Below are positions 1-5,799 of a DNA stretch of 5,799 bases, one piece after another. The notes below the pieces were generated by a model. That model did no database searches, was not told the DNA's origin, and saw only the letters and a list, made by a program, of their open reading frames with translations. The position numbers and the translations under genes were made by a program. The first letter of the stretch is position 1; each line of letters opens with the position of its first letter. Source of the stretch: Planctomycetaceae bacterium (lineage in GTDB: Bacteria; Planctomycetota; Planctomycetia; Pirellulales; UBA1268); the NCBI GenBank assembly GCA_030616935.1, contig JAUWWJ010000121.1, positions 1 through 5,799 of the forward strand, given 5' to 3'.

Positions 1-1805
1 CAGACAGGCTGATTGATTTTGCAGAAACCGTGAAAGGTGATAACGAAGGCGGATCCAAGAAAGTTGATGAGTGGCGGGAGCTCGATATCGACGATCGGCT
101 TGCACACGCATTACTTAAAGGGCTTACTGATCATGTCGAGGATGATATCGAAGAGGCCAAAACCAAGTACGACACGGGCCTTCAGATCATTGAAGGGCCG
201 CTGATGAGTGGCATGCAGACAGTCGGCGACCTCTTCGGTGCAGGCAAGATGTTTCTTCCTCAGGTGGTAAAAAGTGCGAGGGTCATGAAAAAGGCCGTTG
301 CACATCTCTTGCCTTACATGGAGGAGGAGAAAAAAGCGCAAGGAGACGAAGAAACAAAGCGTGGTCGTATTCTTTTAGCAACCGTCAAAGGTGATGTTCA
401 TGATATTGGAAAAAACATTGTTGGTGTTGTTTTAGGCTGTAACGGCTACGAAATCATCGATATTGGAGTCATGGTTCCATGTGCTACGATCATCGACAAA
501 GCTCGTGAGGAGAACGTCGATATTGTTGGTCTTTCTGGCCTCATCACCCCGAGCCTTGATGAAATGGTTCAGGTTGCAAAAGAGTTCCAGCATGAAAAGT
601 TTGAAATCCCTCTTTTGATTGGGGGCGCTACAACATCAACACGTCACACCGCGGTGAAAATTGCCCCTCAGTACTCTGGAAACGTCGTTCACGTATCAGA
701 TGCCTCACGGGCAGCTGGTGTTGTTGAGAAATTACTGAGCCCAACTTCTAAAGAGGCGTTTGCAGAAGCAAACCGCAAGGCTCAGGCAAGGGACCTTGAA
801 AATTTCCAGAATCGGCAACAGATAAAGCTTGTCCCGTATAAAACCGCTATAGAAAAACGCTGGACGACCGACTGGTCACTCGCTGAGATCGGGACACCAG
901 AGTTTCTTGGCCTTCGGCAGCTTCCAAAAGTTTCACTTGAGGAACTCGTTCCCTACATCGACTGGTCACCATTTTTTATGGCCTGGGAACTAAAAGGAAA
1001 ATACCCCACTATCTTCGATGATGTGACAGTCGGTAATGAAGCCAAAAAACTTTTCGATGATGCACAGAGACTCTTAGATGACATTGTCACTACAGAGAAA
1101 CTTGAAGCTCGTGGAGTCTACGGCTTCTTTCCTGCAAATAGCGACGGAGATGACATCGTTCTTTTTGATGATGACGCCCGACAAAATGAAACTGGTCGGA
1201 TCTACACTCTCAGACAACAATGGGAGCGACGTGGACAAGAAACCTTCTACGCGCTAGCCGACTTTGTCGCACCTGTGTCAAGTGGACGCAAAGACTATGT
1301 TGGGGCCTTTGCATGTACCGCCGGTCATGGCTGCAATGAATTTGCCGAACAGTTTGATAAAGATCACGATGACTACAACTCAATCATGGTTAAAGCACTT
1401 GCCGATCGGCTCGCTGAGGCGTTCGCAGAATGGCTTCATCAAAAAGCCCGGCAGGACTGGGGTTTTGGAAAGCAAGAAAAGCTCGGTGCAGATGACCTTA
1501 TTGCAGAAAAATACCGCGGTATTCGTCCTGCTCCCGGTTATCCGGCCTGTCCTGATCACACAGAAAAACCGGCCTTATTCCAACTACTTGATGCAGAAAA
1601 AGTCGCTGGCATGAGTCTCACGGAAAACTTTGCAATGACACCAGCGGCGAGTGTGTGCGGCCTCTACTTTGGTCACCCTGAAAGCCGATACTTTGCTGTA
1701 GACAGAATCACCCGTGAACAAGTGCAATCGTACGCTACCCGAAAAGGCATGCCAGAAAAGGAAATCGAGCGTTGGCTCGCTCCGAACCTGGGATACGATC
1801 CTTGA
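1..1805 (+). CDS. metH: Cobalamin-dependent methionine synthase, C-terminal half (5' end outside window)
   Basis: MetH transfers a methyl group from methyltetrahydrofolate through cobalamin to homocysteine, making methionine in the cytoplasm. The frame is open from base 3 with no start, so the N-terminal homocysteine and folate domains lie before the window; about 600 codons remain, roughly half of the E. coli protein (1227 residues). Visible in order: the helical cap over cobalamin (about 75-330, with GPLMSGM and GKMFLPQVVKSARVM); the Rossmann B12 domain (about 360-740) with DVHDIGKN, whose His codon at 399-401 is the lower axial cobalt ligand, then GLSGLITPSLDEM and LIGGATTS; and the AdoMet-binding reactivation domain (about 870-1800) with RPAPGYPACPDHTEK, whose Arg codon is at 1524-1526, ending in the conserved RWLAPNLGYD. 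Reductive reactivation should therefore work. No key residue is missing. The GTG at 30 is an internal Val codon, not a start. Identification is from remembered family sequence and is very secure. Confidence 0.97.
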   Translation, partial: DRLIDFAETVKGDNEGGSKKVDEWRELDIDDRLAHALLKGLTDHVEDDIEEAKTKYDTGLQIIEGPLMSGMQTVGDLFGAGKMFLPQVVKSARVMKKAVAHLLPYMEEEKKAQGDEETKRGRILLATVKGDVHDIGKNIVGVVLGCNGYEIIDIGVMVPCATIIDKAREENVDIVGLSGLITPSLDEMVQVAKEFQHEKFEIPLLIGGATTSTRHTAVKIAPQYSGNVVHVSDASRAAGVVEKLLSPTSKEAFAEANRKAQARDLENFQNRQQIKLVPYKTAIEKRWTTDWSLAEIGTPEFLGLRQLPKVSLEELVPYIDWSPFFMAWELKGKYPTIFDDVTVGNEAKKLFDDAQRLLDDIVTTEKLEARGVYGFFPANSDGDDIVLFDDDARQNETGRIYTLRQQWERRGQETFYALADFVAPVSSGRKDYVGAFACTAGHGCNEFAEQFDKDHDDYNSIMVKALADRLAEAFAEWLHQKARQDWGFGKQEKLGADDLIAEKYRGIRPAPGYPACPDHTEKPALFQLLDAEKVAGMSLTENFAMTPAASVCGLYFGHPESRYFAVDRITREQVQSYATRKGMPEKEIERWLAPNLGYDP

Positions 1806-1811
1806 TTTGTG

Positions 1812-1855
1812 GAGTTGATTTGAGGAATTGTTTGCCCACTCAGATAAATCAACTC
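1812..1855 (+). repeat. Perfect 10-bp inverted repeat (possible hairpin) between metH and xerD
   Basis: GAGTTGATTT at 1812-1821 is matched exactly by its reverse complement AAATCAACTC at 1846-1855, with 24 bases between. A variant fold pairs 1812-1820 with 1847-1855 and adds a TGAG/CTCA stem (1821-1824 with 1839-1842) above a small bulge. The right arm ends one base before the xerD ATG. Neither strand has a T-run directly after the right-hand arm, so it is not a classical intrinsic terminator. It may stabilise the 3' end of metH mRNA, weaken read-through, or limit access to the xerD start; these roles are inferred. The repeat itself is read directly from the sequence. Confidence 0.6.
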
Positions 1856-1856
1856 A

Positions 1857-2855
1857 ATGAAAAAAAAGGAACCAACTACGAGTCTGAAGAAGCAGAAAAA
1901 ACCTGCATCCCGTTCGCGACTTCGTAAGATTGCTTTTGAAGGCCCACAGAGCAAGCCTCTTTCGACGATCCGTATCGACGAACTGATCGAGCGATTCCTT
2001 GCCTTCATCCGCCATGAAAGAGGCCTCGCGGAAAACACCCAGTCGGCATACCAGCGTGACCTTCAATCATTTGGAGCGTGGCTCAGTAGCCGCTCACCCC
2101 TGAAAACAACGATTCAAGAACTTGGAGATTACCTCGGCTGGCTTTCCGATCAGAAACAATCTCGGGCCACAATTGCTCGAAAAGCAGCGACACTTCGGTG
2201 CTTTTATTCCTTCCTTCAACTTGAAGGGGTCATGACTGAAAACCCCGCTGAACAGCTTGTCTTGGCTCGCCCCGATGACACGATCCCCGCTGTTCTCTCA
2301 TCCCGGCAAGTTGACTTATTACTTGACAGTCCATCTCGATTTACTGCTACTGGATCACGGGACCGAGCTCTCTTGGAACTGCTGTATGCCACTGGCTGCC
2401 GCGCGTCGGAAGTGTCTTCACTTAAAATAGACGACCTTCATCTCGATGAACAATTTTGCACATGTCACGGAAAAGGGAATAAGGAACGAGTCGTGCCTCT
2501 GGGGAAGCAGGCTCATGCTGCAATCTCACAGTGGACTCTTGATCATCGATCTCAGTTTGTGTCGCGCTCGAGTGATCAGAACTATGTCATTGTCTCCACG
2601 AGAGGCAATAGACTCTCCCGAATGCGAATCTGGGAAATTGTCCGCGAACACGCCGCCTCTGCTGGCCTCGCCAACGACATTTCACCCCATACTCTTCGAC
2701 ATAGCTTTGCCACCCATCTTGTTGCTGGTGGAGTTGATCTCAGGCATGTGCAGGAAATGCTAGGGCACGCTAGCATTGCTACAACACAGCGATACACTCA
2801 CGTCGATTCCGGACGACTGAGAAGTGTCCACCTGCAATACCATCCAAGAAGTTGA
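1857..2855 (+). CDS. xerD: Site-specific tyrosine recombinase, XerC/XerD type
   Basis: Cytoplasmic tyrosine recombinase of the kind that resolves chromosome dimers at dif with a partner Xer protein and FtsK. The 332 residues hold an N-terminal SAM-like core-binding domain (about 41-130, from IDELIERFLAFIRHERGLAENT) and a catalytic domain (about 140-325). All six active-site residues are present: Arg182 (ATGCRASE), Lys206 (GKGNKER), His278 and Arg281 (SPHTLRHSFATH), His304 (LGHASIATT) and the nucleophile Tyr313 (RYTHVD). The ending RLRSVHLQYHPRS resembles XerD more than XerC, but the subtype is not certain. It is some 30 residues longer than E. coli XerD (298), owing to a Lys/Arg-rich N-terminus. 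ATG 1857 is the first possible start, because an in-frame TAA lies at 1845-1847. No good ribosome binding site precedes it; GAGG at 1822-1825 is too far away. It may be co-transcribed with metH. The housekeeping appearance and lack of flanking repeats argue against a phage integrase. Confidence 0.93.
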   Translation: MKKKEPTTSLKKQKKPASRSRLRKIAFEGPQSKPLSTIRIDELIERFLAFIRHERGLAENTQSAYQRDLQSFGAWLSSRSPLKTTIQELGDYLGWLSDQKQSRATIARKAATLRCFYSFLQLEGVMTENPAEQLVLARPDDTIPAVLSSRQVDLLLDSPSRFTATGSRDRALLELLYATGCRASEVSSLKIDDLHLDEQFCTCHGKGNKERVVPLGKQAHAAISQWTLDHRSQFVSRSSDQNYVIVSTRGNRLSRMRIWEIVREHAASAGLANDISPHTLRHSFATHLVAGGVDLRHVQEMLGHASIATTQRYTHVDSGRLRSVHLQYHPRS

Positions 2856-2874
2856 GTGACTCAGCCCGGGCAAA

Positions 2875-3366
2875 CTACGGCTGTCGTTCAAGTGGAACAA
2901 AACTGATTTTTTTCACCATTTCAATGAGCTGTCCATTTTCTATCCTGCCGGATACTGCAGTAATTGCATCAATAACATTGATATAATTAAGTTCGTAGTC
3001 GCAATCAATTTCTAATTCAACATCTTCAAGTGAGGCTCCGCTCTCCAGAGCAACGTCCACAAAGCCAGCGACTCGTTGTCGTAGATCACCAAAATCTTGA
3101 ACGGGCTCACCGTTCATCGAAATCCCAGCGAGTGTGCCCTCAGTATCTGATGCCAAACGAACTTGAATTGGTGGTAACTGGAGGTCATCAGGAGGCTCTG
3201 CAGATGACTTCCCAAGCGGCATACGAACATCAAAATCGCCTTCCGGGGCGATAATATTAAATGTCAGCATAAAGAAAATCATTAGCTGGAATACAACGTC
3301 GATCATAGGGGTCATATTGACCGCCACTTTTTCAAGCCGTCGACGGGGAAGGGGAGGGGGCATCAT
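2875..3366 (-). CDS. exbD: ExbD/TolR-family biopolymer transport protein (second of two)
   Basis: An inner-membrane protein with a short cytoplasmic N-terminus, one transmembrane helix and a periplasmic domain. In this family it sits inside the ExbB/TolQ pentamer and couples proton flow to work on a periplasmic partner. Of 163 residues, 1-17 are basic (PRRRLEKVAVN), the family signature MTPMIDVVFQLMIFFM covers 18-33 with the proton-carrying Asp23, and the rest is periplasmic. The length fits the family (about 140-160). The first ATG (3366-3364) directly abuts the TGA of the upstream exbD (3369-3367), giving TGAATGATG, and a second ATG follows at once. There is no strong ribosome binding site, so translation is probably coupled to the upstream gene. 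It is the last gene of the minus-strand cluster and ends 19 bases from the stop of the converging xerD. The periplasmic part differs strongly from that of its neighbour, so it is not a recent duplicate. ExbD versus TolR cannot be decided. Confidence 0.9.
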   Translation of the reverse strand: MMPPPLPRRRLEKVAVNMTPMIDVVFQLMIFFMLTFNIIAPEGDFDVRMPLGKSSAEPPDDLQLPPIQVRLASDTEGTLAGISMNGEPVQDFGDLRQRVAGFVDVALESGASLEDVELEIDCDYELNYINVIDAITAVSGRIENGQLIEMVKKISFVPLERQP

Positions 3367-3804
3367 TCAGTCCGGCTTGTAAAGGGCACGGAGCGCGAAT
3401 TGTTGAAATCCAAGCTCCTGGCAAATCTGAATCACTCGCTGTACGTCACCAGCATTTGCCCGACCATCCGCTCGAACAATAACCGTTGCACGTTTTGGAT
3501 CTTTATCAGATGCAACAATAATATCTCGCTCGCGTTGTAACGAGCCTCCAATTTCATCAACTGGAATGATCTCACCAGCGTATAAGACTCCGCCATTCGC
3601 CATGAGTTGCATGGTTATAGGCGCCTCAACAACCCCCTCGGCAGGTTTTGCTAATTGACTCGATGGAAGCTGAATACGTTCATCCTGTTCTGCCTCACTG
3701 AAATTCAGTACAAACATAAAAAAGGTTATCAATTGGAATGTGACATCAATCATGGGCGTCATGTCATTCTCAACGATGGCTGGCCCATTACTTCTCCGTA
3801 TCAC
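3367..3804 (-). CDS. exbD: ExbD/TolR-family biopolymer transport protein (first of two)
   Basis: A second single-pass stator protein of the proton-driven ExbB-ExbD/TolQ-TolR type, 145 residues. A short N-terminus (MIRRSNGPAIVEND) leads into the signature MTPMIDVTFQLITFFM at 15-30, with the proton-relay Asp20; the periplasmic domain follows. The C-terminal part (ATVIVRADGRANAGDVQRVI, then QELGFQQFALRAL) matches the usual ExbD fold, in which a residue or partner register is read as 'DGRA...V..V...C...G'. It fits a canonical ExbD better than its downstream neighbour. The start is GTG at 3804-3802: AGGA (minus strand, 3817-3814) lies 9 bases upstream, no other usable start is closer, and an in-frame TGA stands further up. 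It begins 44 bases after the exbB stop and ends flush against the next exbD, so all three should be co-transcribed. Confidence 0.92.
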   Translation of the reverse strand: MIRRSNGPAIVENDMTPMIDVTFQLITFFMFVLNFSEAEQDERIQLPSSQLAKPAEGVVEAPITMQLMANGGVLYAGEIIPVDEIGGSLQRERDIIVASDKDPKRATVIVRADGRANAGDVQRVIQICQELGFQQFALRALYKPD

Positions 3805-3813
3805 TGCGAAAAT

Positions 3814-3817
3814 TCCT
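3814..3817 (-). promoter_or_regulatory. Ribosome binding site supporting the GTG start of exbD
   Basis: AGGA on the minus strand, 9 bases before the GTG at 3804. It supports that non-ATG start over the internal ATG codons at residues 15 and 18, which would cut into the membrane-helix signature. Confidence 0.55.
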
Positions 3818-3848
3818 GTAGATTCGATTGGCCGTTGTCACCGCGACA

Positions 3849-4700
3849 CTACTTTTGAGTCAACGGCACCTTGGAAATAAGACGCACTGCTTCAGTATCC
3901 ACATCACTATTGAGTTGCTCAAGCCAATTACGAAACAGGCTAAAACATGCGACAGCAGGAATCGCTATCCAAAGCCCAATGAGGGTCGTCACAAGTGCCT
4001 GTGATATACCACTTGCCAACTCATGATGTTTGGGCTGTGTTGCAGACTGAGCAATAACAGTGAAAGCGCTCACCATACCACTTACCGTTCCAAGCAATCC
4101 GAACATTGGTGACAATGCACCGATAAGAGACACATAGCTGATCTTATGCTCGAGCTGCATTGCTTCCTCAGCCTGTGTTTCACGCATTGCATCAAACGAC
4201 TGCTGCCGCCCCACCTGTAACTTGACAAGGCCGACAGCAAGGACACGACCAAGGTAGGAATCATCCACTTTTGCAAGTTCGTAGGCCTGCTGAAACTCTT
4301 TCTTGTCCAGATGGTTTTCGAATTCTTCAATAAGACCGGGGGGCATTAGAACCGTACGGCGTAATTGCAAAAAGCACATTACAAGTAACGCAACGAGTGC
4401 GAACGAAAGTGCGACAAAAACAATCACAAAAGTCGCACCAAGAGCCTTTATATAATAGACAAGTAAATTATCCGGTGCGCCTGGGACCACGTCATTACCA
4501 CCTCTATCTGAATTTGCTTCAGGCATTGCTGGCTCAACCGCTGCAGGATCAGTCGCTACTCCTATCACCGCTCCAGCCTCCGGAGAGACGGGCTGACTCT
4601 CGTCAGCGACCTGGCCTACTACAACAGCCGACCACAGAAGAACCATTCCTGTTACAAAAAAGCGACACTGAGGCCGTAGATGATTCCTGAAAAACTGCAT
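3849..4700 (-). CDS. exbB: MotA/TolQ/ExbB-family proton channel protein with N-terminal signal peptide
   Basis: An inner-membrane subunit that in this family forms a pentameric proton-driven motor around ExbD/TolR. From ATG 4700 it has 283 residues: a signal peptide (1 to about 30; Arg-containing start, hydrophobic FFVTGMVLLWSAVVVG), a Pro/Ala/acidic spacer (about 31-77), transmembrane helix 1 (about 79-112), a cytoplasmic stretch with LIEEFENHLDKKEFQQAYELA, helix 2 (about 188-216; GALSPMFGLLGTVSGMVSAF, the family's conserved block) and helix 3 (about 232-256; ISQALVTTLIGLWIAIPAV). ATG 4700 is preferred because AGGGA lies 9 bases upstream and the signal peptide then starts properly. An in-frame GTG at 4745 would add 15 residues (298 in total), but its AGGA is only 3 bases away. 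E. coli ExbB and TolQ lack a signal peptide and long spacer, so this is the extended form. It is followed after 44 bases by two exbD genes, its likely partners. The exact substrate or role is unknown. Confidence 0.92.
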   Translation of the reverse strand: MQFFRNHLRPQCRFFVTGMVLLWSAVVVGQVADESQPVSPEAGAVIGVATDPAAVEPAMPEANSDRGGNDVVPGAPDNLLVYYIKALGATFVIVFVALSFALVALLVMCFLQLRRTVLMPPGLIEEFENHLDKKEFQQAYELAKVDDSYLGRVLAVGLVKLQVGRQQSFDAMRETQAEEAMQLEHKISYVSLIGALSPMFGLLGTVSGMVSAFTVIAQSATQPKHHELASGISQALVTTLIGLWIAIPAVACFSLFRNWLEQLNSDVDTEAVRLISKVPLTQK

Positions 4701-4709
4701 CTGTAAACA

Positions 4710-4714
4710 TCCCT
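4710..4714 (-). promoter_or_regulatory. Ribosome binding site that sets the exbB start at 4700
   Basis: AGGGA on the minus strand lies 9 bases before ATG 4700. It lies inside the sequence that would be coding if the GTG at 4745 were used, and so decides in favour of the shorter protein. Confidence 0.6.
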
Positions 4715-4734
4715 GCTTTCTGGCAATTAAGTCC

Positions 4735-4744
4735 TGATTAATCA
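4735..4744. repeat. Perfect 10-bp palindrome TGATTAATCA upstream of exbB
   Basis: TGATTAATCA equals its own reverse complement and lies 34 bases upstream of the preferred exbB ATG, in the 139-base gap after the TPR gene. Position and symmetry would suit a dimeric regulator's operator, but no convincing -35/-10 pair was found near it and a single AT-rich palindrome of this size can occur by chance. Function is speculative. Confidence 0.3.
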
Positions 4745-4839
4745 CTCATCCTGAAGTGTCATATAAATCAGAAAACTTACTGAGGACTGCTAAAAGTTTA
4801 CTGGTTGTACTCCATGACCATCAAACATGCTACGTCGAT

Positions 4840-5799
4840 TTACTTGGCAGACGGATTCAACTCAGCAGCCCACGTACTTTGCGGATAGGCCTCTATCAAC
4901 CTTTGTCGAACTTCAGCCGAACGACGAGGATAGCCTCCCTTATTCCATAAATGAAACAACCTAAAAAGTGCTTCGGCGTGCGTGTCAGGGACATCACCAT
5001 ACACCAGATCCACGGTTAAATATGCAATCAAAGCATCTTGATCCTGCTTCAATTCCAGGAATGATTGGCCGAGCAGGCTATACGCCTTTCCAAGCAATAT
5101 ATTGGTTGCGATGACGGGCTCTCCCTCAGGATACGTTTCCGCAAGCATCGAACTGATAAGAGAGACTGCTTCATCAAAACGGCTTAAAGAAATAAGGCTC
5201 TCTGCCTGTCCAAGACATGCCATTATCTTTTCCTGCTCAATAAAACTTCCATCGAGATTAGTTGATTGCACTTTTTCGTATTCTGCAATTGCCTCTGCGT
5301 GACGACCCTCTGCGGCCAGAACATTTCCTTGAAGCCTTCCTGCACGGACCACCATGGGCGGGGGACCCCGTGAAATTTTCTTATATATCGCCGTGGCTTT
5401 ATCGTATCGCCTGAGAGCTCGCTCGAGATCACCAGCAGTCTCGAGCAAATCATAGTAATGAATTGAACGAGTAAATTGGTCGAGCACCTCTTCAATAGAA
5501 CTTAGAGCCGAAGGCAGCTCTTTAGTCGTATCCATAGCAACATGGCCAACAGCTACCGCTCGAACATACGCATATTCACCACGTACCGCTACCGAGGCAC
5601 TCTGAATTTCACCTTCATTGACTTGCTCAAGGGCCTCGAGGGCACCGTCAAAGTCGTTCTTTATGAGTCGCTTTTTTGCCTCGATCAAATTTTTCGGCTC
5701 ATCAGAAAATTGAATCATCACAACATCTGTAACACCTATTTCTCGAATAGCATTCGTAGAGCCTCGGGGAAGCAACCGAACCGCCTCAGTCGACACAGA
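4840..5799 (-). CDS. TPR-repeat protein, C-terminal part (5' end outside window)
   Basis: The frame stays open to the window edge, so the start lies beyond it; about 319 codons are visible. The GTG at 5796 is probably an internal Val codon. Most of the visible part consists of degenerate tetratricopeptide-type helical pairs, which are protein-binding scaffolds. Counting from the GTG, examples are DFDGALEALEQV (48-59), ALRRYDKATAIYKKI (127-141), AAEGRHAEAIAEYEKV (161-176), SRFDEAVSLISSML (205-218) and LKQDQDALIAYL (249-260); the ending YPQSTWAAEL recalls YbgF/CpoB and related envelope TPR proteins. The first 30 residues (up to IREIGVTDVVMIQFSDEPKN) look like the end of a small beta-rich domain before the helices. 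No membrane segment is visible; a signal peptide would be off-window. It precedes exbB by 139 bases on the same strand, so a role with that membrane motor, probably in the periplasm, is likely but inferred. I do not recognise a specific named gene. Confidence 0.82.
   Translation of the reverse strand, partial: SVSTEAVRLLPRGSTNAIREIGVTDVVMIQFSDEPKNLIEAKKRLIKNDFDGALEALEQVNEGEIQSASVAVRGEYAYVRAVAVGHVAMDTTKELPSALSSIEEVLDQFTRSIHYYDLLETAGDLERALRRYDKATAIYKKISRGPPPMVVRAGRLQGNVLAAEGRHAEAIAEYEKVQSTNLDGSFIEQEKIMACLGQAESLISLSRFDEAVSLISSMLAETYPEGEPVIATNILLGKAYSLLGQSFLELKQDQDALIAYLTVDLVYGDVPDTHAEALFRLFHLWNKGGYPRRSAEVRQRLIEAYPQSTWAAELNPSAK

Noticed and set aside
30..32. GTG that could be read as a start for a 591-residue protein
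   Set aside because: The frame is open back to base 3 and the residues before it (DRLIDFAET) match MetH, so it is an internal codon of a truncated gene.
1264..1614. Overlapping open frames inside metH, xerD and the minus-strand genes (for example 1264-1614 plus, 1673-2038 minus, 4397-4690 plus)
   Set aside because: They lie inside strongly conserved genes in other frames, have no recognisable domains or ribosome binding sites, and have compositions typical of shadow translations.
1857..2855. Reading the tyrosine recombinase as a phage or integron integrase marking a mobile element
   Set aside because: Length, motifs and the C-terminal QYHPRS ending fit Xer proteins; there is no tRNA, direct repeat, attC-like site or cargo gene nearby, and the flanks are housekeeping genes.
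2853..2871. Short inverted repeats TGAGT-G-ACTCA (2853-2863) and GCCCGGGC (2864-2871) between the converging xerD and exbD stops, considered as a bidirectional terminator
   Set aside because: Arms are only 4-5 bp with a loop of one or no bases, which is too tight for a stable RNA hairpin, and no T-run follows on either strand.
2886..2913. GTTC/GAAC stem followed by a run of seven T as a terminator for xerD
   Set aside because: The stem is 4 bp, the T-run is separated from it by eight bases, and the region codes for the C-terminus of the second exbD.
4755..4775. AT-rich TTTATATGA on the minus strand as a -10 box for exbB
   Set aside because: No acceptable -35 sequence at 16-18 bases was found, and AT-rich hexamers are expected by chance here.
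4773..4799. AAACTT/AAGTTT inverted repeat after the TPR gene, considered as a terminator
   Set aside because: Arms are 6 bp and AT-rich with a 15-base loop and no good T-tract; too weak to call.

Overview
The window looks like chromosomal sequence from a Gram-negative, envelope-bearing bacterium that uses cobalamin. It is fully packed with genes: two on the plus strand (1-2855) converge on four on the minus strand (2875-5799), and no gap exceeds about 140 bases. Base composition is close to balanced by eye and does not shift visibly between genes. A cobalamin-dependent methionine synthase and a Xer recombinase occur in many phyla. The right half is more telling: a long TPR protein, an ExbB/TolQ-type protein with its own cleavable signal peptide and a Pro/Ala-rich spacer, and two tandem ExbD/TolR paralogues. 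In my recollection this arrangement is common in Planctomycetota and relatives. That assignment is inference and was not tested by any search.

Left half (plus strand): the first 1805 bases are the C-terminal half of methionine synthase MetH (cap, B12-binding and AdoMet reactivation domains); its homocysteine and folate domains lie before the window. A 51-base gap holding a 10-bp perfect inverted repeat leads to a complete XerC/XerD-type tyrosine recombinase (1857-2855) with all six catalytic residues.

Right half (minus strand, read right to left): a partial TPR protein enters from the window edge and ends at 4840. After 139 bases comes an ExbB/TolQ-like channel subunit (start best placed at 4700), then 44 bases, then one ExbD/TolR-like protein, then a second one starting directly at the stop codon of the first. 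The order TPR - exbB - exbD - exbD is most simply an operon for a proton-motive-force-driven inner membrane motor with a periplasmic TPR partner. No TonB, TolA, TolB or Pal gene is visible, so it cannot be assigned to transport, envelope maintenance or another task.

Nothing here is a clearly new system. The points worth a second look are the paired, divergent ExbD proteins with a TPR partner, the hairpin just before xerD, a 10-bp palindrome upstream of exbB, and the start-site corrections. No tRNA, rRNA, CRISPR, insertion sequence or attachment site was seen.
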